From positions 48,611 to 112,610 of the forward strand of contig NZ_JAFBID010000011.1 of assembly GCF_016811235.1 (NCBI RefSeq): a stretch of DNA of 64,000 nucleotides, in the 5' to 3' direction. The translations under genes and the position numbers were made by a program. Within the stretch, counting starts at the first letter, position 1. Each line of letters begins with the position of its first letter. The notes below the pieces were generated by a model. It was not told where the DNA came from. It saw nothing but the letters and a program-made list of their open reading frames with translations, and made no database searches. This stretch comes from Microvirga arabica. GTDB lineage: Bacteria; Pseudomonadota; Alphaproteobacteria; Rhizobiales; Beijerinckiaceae. Below are positions 8,438 through 18,512 of the stretch, in pieces.

Positions 8438-9977
8438 CTAGCGTCTCAACAAACCACCCAAAGTCCCCCGCACGATGGCGCGTCCGATGGAGCTGCCCTG
8501 GCGGCCGCCGATGGACTTGCCGATCTCGGCCGCGAGATTGCCGACCGTCTGGTTGACGATGGTCCGCGTCACCTCGCGGGTGACGCGCTGGCCGACCGTC
8601 ATGGAGCCCTTGCGCTGCGGGCCGGCACCGAAGAGGCCGCCCAGCATGTCGAGGATGCCGCCACCCCCTTCCGCTGCCTTCGCCTCGGCAGCCGCCTGCT
8701 CGGCGCGCTTGGCGAGCATCTCATAGGCCGATTCCACATCGATGGACTGATCGTATTTTCCCTTCATAGGGCTCGATGCGATGATCTGCTGGCGCTCGGT
8801 CAATGCGATCGGCCCGACCTGCGCCATGGGCGGCGCGATCAGCGTGCGCTCCACCATGGAGGGCGCTCCCTTGCCCTCGAGGGTCGAGACCAGCGCCTCG
8901 CCGACACCGAGTTCGGTGATGGCCTTCTGCGTGTCGAAGGCAGGATTCTCCCGGAAGGACTGGGCCGCCGCCCGCACGGCTTTCTGCTCGCGCGGGGTAT
9001 AGGCGCGCAGCGCATGCTGCACCCGGTTGCCGAGCTGCGCCAGCACGCTTTCGGGAACGTCGATCGGGTTCTGGGTGATGGAAATAGACACCGACGCCCT
9101 TGGAGCGGATGAGACGCACCACGCGCTCCACCGTTTCGACCAGGGCCTTCGGCGCATCGTTGAACAGCAGATGCGCCTCGTCGAAGAAGAACACCATCTT
9201 GGGCTGGTCGAGATCGCCTACCTCGGGCAGTTCCTCGAAGAGTTCCGACATGAGCCACAGGAGGAAGGTGGCGTAGAGGCGCGGATTGCTCATGAGCTTG
9301 TCCGCCGCCAGGATGTTGACGATGCCGCGCCCGTCGCGATCGGTGCGCATCAGGTCCTTGATGTCGAGCGCCGGCTCGCCGAGGAACTCGTCGCCCTGCT
9401 GGTTCTCCAGCACGAGGAGCTGGCGCTGAATAGTGCCGATGGTAGCCTTCGACACATTGCCGTAGGTGGTGGTGAGCTGGCTGGCATTGTCGGAGACGAG
9501 TTGCAGCAGCGCGCGCAGGTCCTTCAGGTCGAGCAGCAGGAGCCCCTGCTCGTCGGCGATGCGGAAGACAATGTTGAGCACGCCCTCCTGCGTATCGTTG
9601 AGATCGAGCAGGCGCGAGAGCAGCAGCGGCCCCATCTCGGAGATCGTCGCCCGCACCCGATGCCCCTGCTCGCCGAATAAATCCCAGAACACGACAGGGA
9701 ACTTGTCCGGCACGTACTCGACGTCGATGTCCTTGGCGCGCCGGACCAGGGGTTCCTTGCCGTTGCCGGGAGCGGCCATGCCGGAGAGATCGCCCTTGAT
9801 GTCGGCGGCGAAGACCGGAACGCCCGCGTTGGAAAAGCCCTCGGCCAGCACCTGCAGGGAGACGGTCTTGCCCGTGCCCGTGGCCCCGGTCACGAGGCCG
9901 TGCCGGTTGGCGAGCCTGAGATCGAGATATTCGGGTTTCGTGCTCTTCCCGATGAAAATTTTCCCGTCCTGCAGCAT
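8438..9977 (-). pseudogene. HerA/DUF853-type ATPase, frameshifted
   Basis: Together the two frames make one DUF853 (YjgR-like, HerA/FtsK clan) P-loop ATPase of about 500 residues. The 5' part (9977 to about 9081) has Walker A GATGTGKT, Walker [13 protein letters not shown] and the stretch [12 protein letters not shown]. The 3' part (frame ending at 8438) resumes with [19 protein letters not shown] and runs to the Gly-rich C-terminus. The switch needs one extra base near 9080-9081. The expected family reading is GVGVYF followed directly by V/ITQNP. The rest is intact, so this is either a very recent mutation or a sequencing error. Confidence 0.82.
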
Positions 9978-10100
9978 CGCGTCTCTCCAGATTTTCTTGA
10001 TGGATCTTAGAAGCGTTGCCGCGAGTTTCCACTCTCGGAATTCTTGATTAAACAGTTCAGATTTGAACTATCGGCCCCGTTCCAGTTTCAGGAGAATCAG

Positions 10101-10481
10101 ATGGAAGAGCTCATCGCCCGTGTGACGCAGAAGACCGGTCTCGACCAGGCCACCGCCCGCAAGGCAATCGGCATCATTCTCGGCTACCTCCAGAAAGAGG
10201 GCCCCCAGAACGAGGTCAATCAGCTGATCCAGGCTCTTCCGGGTGCAATGGACGCCATCGAGGAGGGCAAGACCGGCGCCAGCGGCGGTCTCATGGGCAT
10301 GATGGGCTCTATGGGCGGCGGCGTGATGGCGCTCGGCGGCCAGCTCATGGGCATCGGCGTGTCCATGGGCCAGATGCAGCCGCTGGGCAAGGAGCTCTTC
10401 ACCTACGGCCGCGAGAAGGCCGGCGAGGATGTGATGGGCCCCATCGTCGGCTCGATTCCGGGTCTGTCGCAGTTCGTCTGA
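10101..10481 (+). CDS. Small DUF2267-like protein
   Basis: This 126-residue protein has an N-terminal helical segment (MEELIARVTQKTGLDQATAR) resembling DUF2267-type domains. A Gly/Met-rich middle (GGLMGMMGSMGGGVMALGG) and a short C-terminal helix follow. The start at 10101 has a good ribosome binding site, AGGAG, 7 bases upstream; the longer frame from 10044 starts before this site. Function is unknown and the DUF match is by eye. Confidence 0.65.
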   Translation: MEELIARVTQKTGLDQATARKAIGIILGYLQKEGPQNEVNQLIQALPGAMDAIEEGKTGASGGLMGMMGSMGGGVMALGGQLMGIGVSMGQMQPLGKELFTYGREKAGEDVMGPIVGSIPGLSQFV

Positions 10482-10493
10482 TCGCCCAAAGCT

Positions 10494-10527
10494 CGTCATC
10501 CTGAGGCTGCGCAGCCTCAGGATGACG
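10494..10527. repeat. Perfect 34-bp palindrome
   Basis: The sequence CGTCATCCTGAGGCTGC is followed immediately by its exact reverse complement, with no loop. It lies 13 bp after a stop codon. The wording matches rhizobial intergenic palindromes of the GTCATCCTGAGG type. It could act as a terminator for the upstream gene. Confidence 0.75.
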
Positions 10528-10621
10528 CTGTCTCATCCCCATCCTTTGGGGCATTCCCACCGCCCCCTCCTCCCGGTATTGTCCGCGCCATTCGCGCAGC
10601 CGTGCTCCGGACGAGGCCTCC

Positions 10622-12667
10622 ATGGACGATCTCTCTCTCGCCGCCGATTTTCCGCAAGCGACCCGCGAGCAATGGCTCAGGCTGGTCGAGGGCGTGCTGA
10701 AGGGCGCCGACTTCGAGAAGAAGCTCGTCGCCCGCAGCCATGACGGCATCGCGATTCAGCCGCTCTACCCGAAGGCGGAAGGCTCCGCGCCGGTGGCGCG
10801 AGAACAGGCTGGCCGCTGGCGCGTGTCGCAGCGGGTCGATCATCCCGATCCGGTCAAGGCGAACGAGCTGGCGCTCCTCGACCTTGAAGGCGGCGCCGAT
10901 GCGCTGACTCTCGTCACCGGAAAGGCTCCCGCGGCGCGTGGTTTCGGGGTGCAGATCAACTCCGTCGAGGATCTCGACCGGACGCTCAACGACGTCATGC
11001 TCGACCTCATTCACCTGCGCGTCGATGCCGGCGGACACGGCCGCCAGATAGCAGCGCTGGTGCTGGCGCTCGCCGAGCGGCGCGGCCACACCCTCTCCGA
11101 TCTCTCGCTCGATCTTGGCCTCGATCCTGTCGGGGCCATGGCGGCCATGGGCCGGATGTCGGCCGCTTGGGACGCGATGGCGCAGCGTATGGGCGACACC
11201 CTCGCCCACCTGACGTCCAAGGGCTTCGCCGGCCGTGCTTTCCTGGCCGATGGACGTGCCTATCACGAAGCCGGCGCCAGCGAGGCGCAGGAGCTCGCGG
11301 CCGTGCTGGCGACGGGCCTGAGCTATCTGCGCGGCCTGGAAGCCACAGGACATTCGCTCGATGCGGCACGCCGGGCGCTCTCCTTCCTGCTCGTGGCCGA
11401 TGCAGACGAGTTCCTCACCGTCGCGAAGCTGCGAGCCCTGCGCCGGCTCTGGGCACGGATCGAGCAGGCCTGCGGTTTGGAGCCGAAGCCGATCCGCCTG
11501 CATGCGGAAACCGCTTGGCGCATGACCACGCGGCGCGATCCGTGGGTGAACATGCTGCGCACCACGGTTGCGGCCTTCTCGGCTGGCATCGGCGGCGCGG
11601 ACGCGGTCACGGTGCTGCCCTTCACGACCGCGCTCGGCCTGCCCGATGCCTTCGCCCGCCGGGTTGCGCGCAACACTCAGTTGATCCTGCTCGACGAGTC
11701 CAACCTCGCCCGCGTAGCCGATCCGGCAGCCGGCGCCGGCGGGTTCGAGGCGCTCACCGATGCGCTCTGCGAGAAGGCCTGGGGGCTGTTCCAGGAGATC
11801 GAGCGCGAGGGCGGCATCCTGGAGAGCCTGAAGAGCGGCACGCTGCAGGCCCGCATCGCCGCCGTGCGCGCCCAGCGGGAGAAGGCCGTGGCCACCCGCA
11901 GGGAGCCGATCACCGGCACGAGCGAATTCCCGAACATCAACGAAGCGGGCGTGACGGTGCTGATGCCGATGCCGGACAAGCCCTCCTCCCCCTTGTGGGG
12001 AGGAGTTGGAGGTGGGGGTGTCGGCGCTCCGCTGGTCCAGTCCAGCGCTCACACTCCCACCCCTGCCCCTCCCCACAAGGGGGAGGGAAAAGGGGGAGCA
12101 GAGACTCCCTTCCCGACTCTCGTGAAGATGGCTGCTGATGGAGCAACGCTGCCGCAGCTTGCTGCCACGGCTGCCGCGCCGGAAGCCGTGGCGGTCGCAC
12201 CCCTGCCCTCGGTCCGTGTCGCCGAGCCTTTCGAACGCCTGCGCGACCGCTCGGACGCCTACCGGGCGAAAACCGGAGAGCGGCCGAAGGTGTTTCTCGC
12301 GAACCTCGGCTCCATCGCGGACTTCACTGCCCGCGCAACCTTCGCCAAGAACTTCTTTGAGGCCGGAGGCATGGAAGCCATGATGAACGAGGGATTAACG
12401 GACCAGAAAGAAACTGAACAGGCATTCATCGATAGTAAAGCCAAGATTAGCTGCATCTGCTCTACTGACGAGATTTACAAACTTCATGCCCCTGCGACAG
12501 CAAGGACCTTGCAGCAGGCGGGAACAAAACTTATGTTCCTGGCTGGCCGCCCCGGGGAAGATCAAAAAGAGCTGACCGAGGCCGGCATCACAACCTTTAT
12601 TTTTACCGGGTGCGATACCCTCAAGATCCTCGCCGAGGCCCTCGACACGGCCTGCGCGGAGCCTTGA
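10622..12667 (+). CDS. mutA: Methylmalonyl-CoA mutase small (beta) subunit
   Basis: This is the small subunit that pairs with the catalytic subunit at 13821 in B12-dependent isomerisation of methylmalonyl-CoA and succinyl-CoA. An N-terminal TIM-barrel-like domain (about 1-450) carries family segments such as DPWVNMLRTTVAAFSAGIGG and RNTQLILLDESN. The C-terminal flavodoxin-like domain (about 560-681) lacks the DxHxxG cobalamin motif, as expected for this subunit. Two oddities: residues ~453-490 are encoded by an inverted-repeat element, and the last ~90 codons are GC-poor against their surroundings. The start has GAGG 7 bases upstream. Confidence 0.88.
   Translation: MDDLSLAADFPQATREQWLRLVEGVLKGADFEKKLVARSHDGIAIQPLYPKAEGSAPVAREQAGRWRVSQRVDHPDPVKANELALLDLEGGADALTLVTGKAPAARGFGVQINSVEDLDRTLNDVMLDLIHLRVDAGGHGRQIAALVLALAERRGHTLSDLSLDLGLDPVGAMAAMGRMSAAWDAMAQRMGDTLAHLTSKGFAGRAFLADGRAYHEAGASEAQELAAVLATGLSYLRGLEATGHSLDAARRALSFLLVADADEFLTVAKLRALRRLWARIEQACGLEPKPIRLHAETAWRMTTRRDPWVNMLRTTVAAFSAGIGGADAVTVLPFTTALGLPDAFARRVARNTQLILLDESNLARVADPAAGAGGFEALTDALCEKAWGLFQEIEREGGILESLKSGTLQARIAAVRAQREKAVATRREPITGTSEFPNINEAGVTVLMPMPDKPSSPLWGGVGGGGVGAPLVQSSAHTPTPAPPHKGEGKGGAETPFPTLVKMAADGATLPQLAATAAAPEAVAVAPLPSVRVAEPFERLRDRSDAYRAKTGERPKVFLANLGSIADFTARATFAKNFFEAGGMEAMMNEGLTDQKETEQAFIDSKAKISCICSTDEIYKLHAPATARTLQQAGTKLMFLAGRPGEDQKELTEAGITTFIFTGCDTLKILAEALDTACAEP
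11981..12090. repeat. Palindromic repeat element inside a coding sequence
   Basis: Two exact 19-nt inverted arms (11985-12003 and 12068-12086, core CCTCCCCCTTGTGGGGAGG) extend with mismatches toward each other. The element stays in frame and encodes a Pro/Gly/Ser/His-rich linker (from PSSPLWGG to PPHKGEGKGG) between the two domains of the mutase small subunit. A near copy of the arm lies in the intergenic block at 8349-8367. Confidence 0.85.
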
Positions 12668-12705
12668 GATTTTCCTCCCGGCCGGCAATCGGGAGGATCA
12701 CGGTT

Positions 12706-13095
12706 ATGACGTTCATGAAGATTTCGGCTGCGGCCCTCAGCCTCGGCATGATTTGCACAAGCGCGGCCCTGGCCGCCCCCAAGAACAAGCACGACGGCAC
12801 TTGGCAGGTGCAGATGGTGACCGACTCCGGCATCTGCGGCACCAACACCTATGCCATCACCGTCGAGCAGGGGAATGTCCGCTACCACGGCAGTCCCGGC
12901 GACACCCCGGCGCAGATCAGCGGACAGATCGCCTCCAACGGCTCCGTGAGCCTAGCGGTCCGCCGCAGCTCCGCGCAGGCTCAGGCCTCGGGCAGCCTGG
13001 CGGGCCAGTCCGGTTCGGGCGTCTGGAAGGTCGATTCCTACGGCTGCTCCGGCCGCTGGAATGCCCAGAAGCGCTCCAGCGTGGCGCAAAGCTGA
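12706..13095 (+). CDS. Small secreted protein of unknown function, copy 1
   Basis: This 129-residue protein has a signal peptide (MKISAAALSLGMICTSAALA) and a mature domain of about 105 residues. The domain contains HDGTWQVQMVTDSGICG, an AQISGQIASNGSVSL segment and the C-terminal CSGRWNAQKR. It is paralogous to the next gene, and two conserved Cys (ICG and GCSG) could form a disulfide. The start at 12706 has GGGAGG 9 bases upstream; 12715 is an alternative ATG. Function unknown. Confidence 0.75.
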   Translation: MTFMKISAAALSLGMICTSAALAAPKNKHDGTWQVQMVTDSGICGTNTYAITVEQGNVRYHGSPGDTPAQISGQIASNGSVSLAVRRSSAQAQASGSLAGQSGSGVWKVDSYGCSGRWNAQKRSSVAQS

Positions 13096-13113
13096 CCGGC
13101 CGCGCTTATCTCG

Positions 13114-13144
13114 AGCCGCCGCATCGATGATGCGGCGGCTTTTT
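13114..13144 (+). terminator. Intrinsic terminator
   Basis: A perfect 12-bp stem (13114-13125 with 13129-13140), GAT loop and a run of five T follow the first small secreted-protein gene. It should separate copies 1 and 2 transcriptionally. Confidence 0.85.
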
Positions 13145-13233
13145 CGTGCCTGCGACCGTCTGCCATGAAGAGGAACCCCGCCCGAAACACCCACGTTGGT
13201 TCAACCAACCCAATGTTGTTTCAGGAGTGTTTG

Positions 13234-13602
13234 ATGCGTGTTCTTTCCTGGCTTGGCGGTGCCGTCATGGCGACCCTTGTAGTGGTTCCCCAGGCCCAAG
13301 CCCAAACCAACCGGTTCGACGGCAACTGGAGCGTGGAGGTCGTCACCGAACAGGGCGCCTGCGACCGCGCCTACCGCTACGCGGTCGTCGTCCAGAACGG
13401 CCAGGCCCGCTATGGCGGCCCGGAGAACTTCAACGTCAGCGGCCGCGTGCAGCAGAACGGCTCCGTTTCCGCGAGCATCTCGCGGGGACAGGATAGGGCC
13501 AATGTTTCGGGCCGGCTGTCTGGAGCTACGGGGCGCGGCACCTGGACGACCTCGGGCGGACGGGTCTGCTCCGGCTACTGGAATGCCGAGAAACGGGGGT
13601 GA
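13234..13602 (+). CDS. Small secreted protein of unknown function, copy 2
   Basis: This 122-residue paralogue of the preceding protein has a signal peptide ending near PQAQAQT. The conserved frame is shared: FDGNWSVEVVTEQGACD, RYAVVVQNGQARYGG, VSGRVQQNGSVSAS and CSGYWNAEKRG. The invariant pattern (G-x-W, two Cys, SG-x-V-x2-NGSVS, CSG-x-WNA-x-KR) suggests a small beta-rich fold. The start at 13234 has CAGGAG 7 bases upstream. No function is known to me. Confidence 0.75.
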   Translation: MRVLSWLGGAVMATLVVVPQAQAQTNRFDGNWSVEVVTEQGACDRAYRYAVVVQNGQARYGGPENFNVSGRVQQNGSVSASISRGQDRANVSGRLSGATGRGTWTTSGGRVCSGYWNAEKRG

Positions 13603-13609
13603 CACACCC

Positions 13610-13712
13610 TTGTCATTCCGGTCCGGAGCGCAGCGGAGGGGAAGGGAATCCATATTGCAGAGCGTGAAAGTGGATCCCCTCCCCCCGCCTTCGGCTCGCC
13701 GGGGATGACATT
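13610..13712. repeat. Intergenic palindromic repeat, rhizobial type
   Basis: This segment starts TTGTCATTCCGGTCCGGAGC and ends CGCCGGGGATGACA, so the ends are inverted. Inner arms are GGAATCCAT and TGGATCC. It shares its opening words with the element at 6645. It holds no gene. Confidence 0.6.
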
Positions 13713-13820
13713 GAGGTTCCGCTCGGCTCAGACCTTGCGCCGATAGCATCGCGCATAGGGATGCCCTAGAATGCACCTCATTCGATCCGTTTTCACCGGC
13801 AAGGGCATCCGCTTCATCCC

Positions 13821-15983
<2,163 letters not shown>

Positions 15984-16162
15984 CGCTGCCTCTCCGCCCC
16001 TGCCCGTGGCGATCCGGAGCCTATCAACGCCGCGCTAACCCTCTGAACAGATAAGGGATCCGACCTCGCCGGCCCGGGCGAGTTACACCGCCCGTTTCAT
16101 TGATCGGTAAGATTCCGCATGGGAAGCTTCCTGCAGTTTTTTAAAGCGATTGCGGGGATCCC

Positions 16163-17329
16163 ATGGCCATCAATCTCGATAATTACACGCTGACCTTTTC
16201 CGACGAGTTCACGGGCAGCTATCTCAATACCTCAGTCTGGGGCACGAAGTACTGGTGGGGCGGGCGCTCGCTCGCCAGCAATGGCGAGATGCAGTATTTT
16301 GCCGACCGCTCGACGGCGGTGATTCAGCAGAACCCGCATCTCGACCCTTTCAGCATCGAGGCTGATCCCCATGAGGCTGGCGACGGCATCCTGACCATCA
16401 CGGCCCGGCCTTCTCCGGACACCAGCCTGACGGATGGCCTTCCTTACATTTCAGGGCTCATCAATACCCACAGCACCTTCTCGCAGACCTACGGCTACTT
16501 CGAGATTTCAGCCCAGGTGCCCTCCGGCCAGGGCCTGTGGCCGGCCTTCTGGCTGCTGCCGCAGAGCGGCAACTGGCCGCCGGAAATCGACGTGCTGGAA
16601 CTGCTCGGCCACGACCCATCGACCTATTACGTCGGCTCGCACTGGAAGGATGCCACGGGCAAGCATGCCTTCAAGACGCAGGGGATCTCTACTGGGGTCG
16701 ATCTCTCGGACGGCTTCCATAGCTACGGCACGTTGTGGACCGCCGATACGATCACCTATTATCTCGACGGCACCCAGGTGTTTTCCATGGCGACGCCGGC
16801 GGGCATGAACGAGCCGATGTACCTCCTCGCGGGTCTCGCTGTCGGCGGCAACTGGCCCGGTGCGCCGGACAGTACGACCGTATTTCCGGCCGAGTTCCAG
16901 ATCGACTACATCCGGGCCTATGCTCCCAGCATCAAGCCGACGATTTCGGGCAACGACAGCCCCAATGTGCTTGTCGGTGACAAGGTGGCGACGGCTCTCA
17001 ACGACATCATCTTCGCCTATGGCGGCAACGACACGCTCGAGGGCCTGAAGGGCAACGACACTCTAAAGGGTGGAGGCGGTGCAGATACATTCATCTATCG
17101 CACCGGCCCGACCGGGCACGACGTGATCCTCGACTTCGATCCGCTCGGCGGGGACGTGGTGCGCATCACGAAGGCGATCGCCGGCCAGAAGAACTTTTCC
17201 GGTCTCTATCGGATGATCAAGGACGATGCCGCCGGCGATGCGGTTCTCAAGCTGGCGGACGGCGGCTCCATCACCTTCGACGGCGTGAGGAAGGCCCAGC
17301 TCGCCTACGACGACTTCCTCATCGTGTGA
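16163..17329 (+). CDS. GH16 family glycanase with RTX-type C-terminus
   Basis: The GH16 domain (about residues 8-260) has the catalytic ExDxxE as EIDVLELL. These enzymes endo-hydrolyse beta-1,3/1,4-glucans or bacterial exopolysaccharide. The C-terminal ~110 residues carry calcium-binding RTX nonapeptides (GGNDTLEGLKGNDTLKGGGG) and a hydrophobic end. With no N-terminal signal peptide, this suggests type I secretion. The architecture resembles the rhizobial ExsH/PlyA-type glycanases that trim exopolysaccharide. A glycan gene cluster lies at 25-34 kb, but a link is only inferred. Confidence 0.88.
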   Translation: MAINLDNYTLTFSDEFTGSYLNTSVWGTKYWWGGRSLASNGEMQYFADRSTAVIQQNPHLDPFSIEADPHEAGDGILTITARPSPDTSLTDGLPYISGLINTHSTFSQTYGYFEISAQVPSGQGLWPAFWLLPQSGNWPPEIDVLELLGHDPSTYYVGSHWKDATGKHAFKTQGISTGVDLSDGFHSYGTLWTADTITYYLDGTQVFSMATPAGMNEPMYLLAGLAVGGNWPGAPDSTTVFPAEFQIDYIRAYAPSIKPTISGNDSPNVLVGDKVATALNDIIFAYGGNDTLEGLKGNDTLKGGGGADTFIYRTGPTGHDVILDFDPLGGDVVRITKAIAGQKNFSGLYRMIKDDAAGDAVLKLADGGSITFDGVRKAQLAYDDFLIV

Positions 17330-17340
17330 GAGTGCTCTGT

Positions 17341-17364
17341 CGAGCGGTCGCTCACGACCGCTCG
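17341..17364. terminator. Convergent hairpin overlapping a stop codon
   Basis: A 10-bp perfect stem (17341-17350 with 17355-17364, loop CTCA) sits between the GH16 gene and the convergent lipoprotein gene. The loop contains the stop codon of the latter. It could stop transcription from both sides. Confidence 0.5.
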
Positions 17365-18332
17365 ATCGCCCGCTTGACTACCTGCTGCACTTCCTTGTTC
17401 GACAGGAACAGGTCGTGGTTGATGATGCCGCCGCCGAATTCCGAGGCGTCGGCCACGCGCACGCCCAGGGCCTCCAGCCGCTCGCGATCGGCCGCCCCTG
17501 CCCGCACGATGCCGCCGGCAAGTCGGCTCGAGACGGCAAGCGCCCGGTCGTTGGTGGAGCTGATCACGGTGATCTTCTTCGCATCCGACCCAAGACGCTC
17601 CAGGCCGCGGGCGAACAGGTCTATGTCGATGTCGGGCGCCGCCAGCACCACCGCGCCGATGCGCTCCATGGCGCTCTCGCCGCCGGAGGCGCGCAGCATG
17701 CGCAGGGTCTCCAGCGTCAGCAGCGTGCCCATGCTGTGCGCCACGAGGTGGATGCGCCCGCCGCTCGGGGTCTTGGCGATGGCGGCGAGCAGATCCTCCA
17801 GCGAGTCGCGGGACCACATGGCGCTTTCGCGGTCGGCCACGTAGCTGAAGGTCGAGGCGGCAGACGGCCAGGTGAAGAGACCGGTCACGCCCGCGAACTT
17901 GATGCCCTCGGAGAGATCGACCGTCGAGGTGGCAGCGGTCTCGAAGCTTTCCTTGTAGCCGTGGATGTAGAGCAGCAGGTCGCGGCCGAAAGCCGCCTGG
18001 GCGAAGGCCTGCGCGGCGTTGCTGCGGCTCACGTTGTCGACCTTGGCGATACTCCAGTCGCTCGCCGTTACGCGGCCGAGGAGCGAGTCCGACGGCGGCG
18101 TCAGGCGCGCCTCCGCGAAGATCATGTCGGCCGAGCGCTCGCTGCTGAACCAGGGCTTTTGGGGCGGATCGCCCACGGGCAGCCGCGTAGTGGCGATCAG
18201 CAGCTTCGGGTCCCTCTCAAGGCCGATCTTGAAGGCAGCGGGGCTGACGAGCGCCGAATCCTCCCCGACGCAGCCGGACAGGGCAACGCCGGCAAGGCAG
18301 AGAATCGCGAGGCGGGAGAAGGAAAAACGCAT
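17352..18332 (-). CDS. Alpha/beta-hydrolase lipoprotein (DUF900-like)
   Basis: The predicted lipoprotein signal ends in the lipobox LSGC (MRFSFSRLAILCLAGVALSGC). The mature domain resembles DUF900-type alpha/beta hydrolases: LLLYIHGYKESFETA for the oxyanion region, nucleophile elbow HLVAHSMGTLL, then AAPDIDIDLF and a late His in GGIINHDLFL. This suggests an envelope-anchored serine hydrolase of unknown substrate. The frame stays open far upstream; I chose the ATG at 18332 for the compact signal peptide. An ATG at 18368 with GAGGG 9 bases upstream is a real alternative that adds 12 residues. Confidence 0.8.
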   Translation of the reverse strand: MRFSFSRLAILCLAGVALSGCVGEDSALVSPAAFKIGLERDPKLLIATTRLPVGDPPQKPWFSSERSADMIFAEARLTPPSDSLLGRVTASDWSIAKVDNVSRSNAAQAFAQAAFGRDLLLYIHGYKESFETAATSTVDLSEGIKFAGVTGLFTWPSAASTFSYVADRESAMWSRDSLEDLLAAIAKTPSGGRIHLVAHSMGTLLTLETLRMLRASGGESAMERIGAVVLAAPDIDIDLFARGLERLGSDAKKITVISSTNDRALAVSSRLAGGIVRAGAADRERLEALGVRVADASEFGGGIINHDLFLSNKEVQQVVKRAIERS

Positions 18333-18512
18333 GAGGTCCGGGATTCGACAGGAGACAGGGAAGGTCATGCTGTTTTGCCCTCGATCATGGCATGCGCAAG
18401 GCGAAAGCCCTGCGGCACCCTCACTCGTGCCGGATCCCGGTAAAGCATTGGTGAACGTGAGCATAGGGCCCAGCGCCTTGATGAAGGCAGGACCCGACCG
18501 TACCTTCATCCG

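Noticed and set aside
17415..18443. 342-codon frame antisense to the lipoprotein hydrolase
   Set aside because: A GC-rich shadow frame: His/Arg/Gly-rich, no domain. The minus-strand frame has a lipobox and hydrolase motifs.
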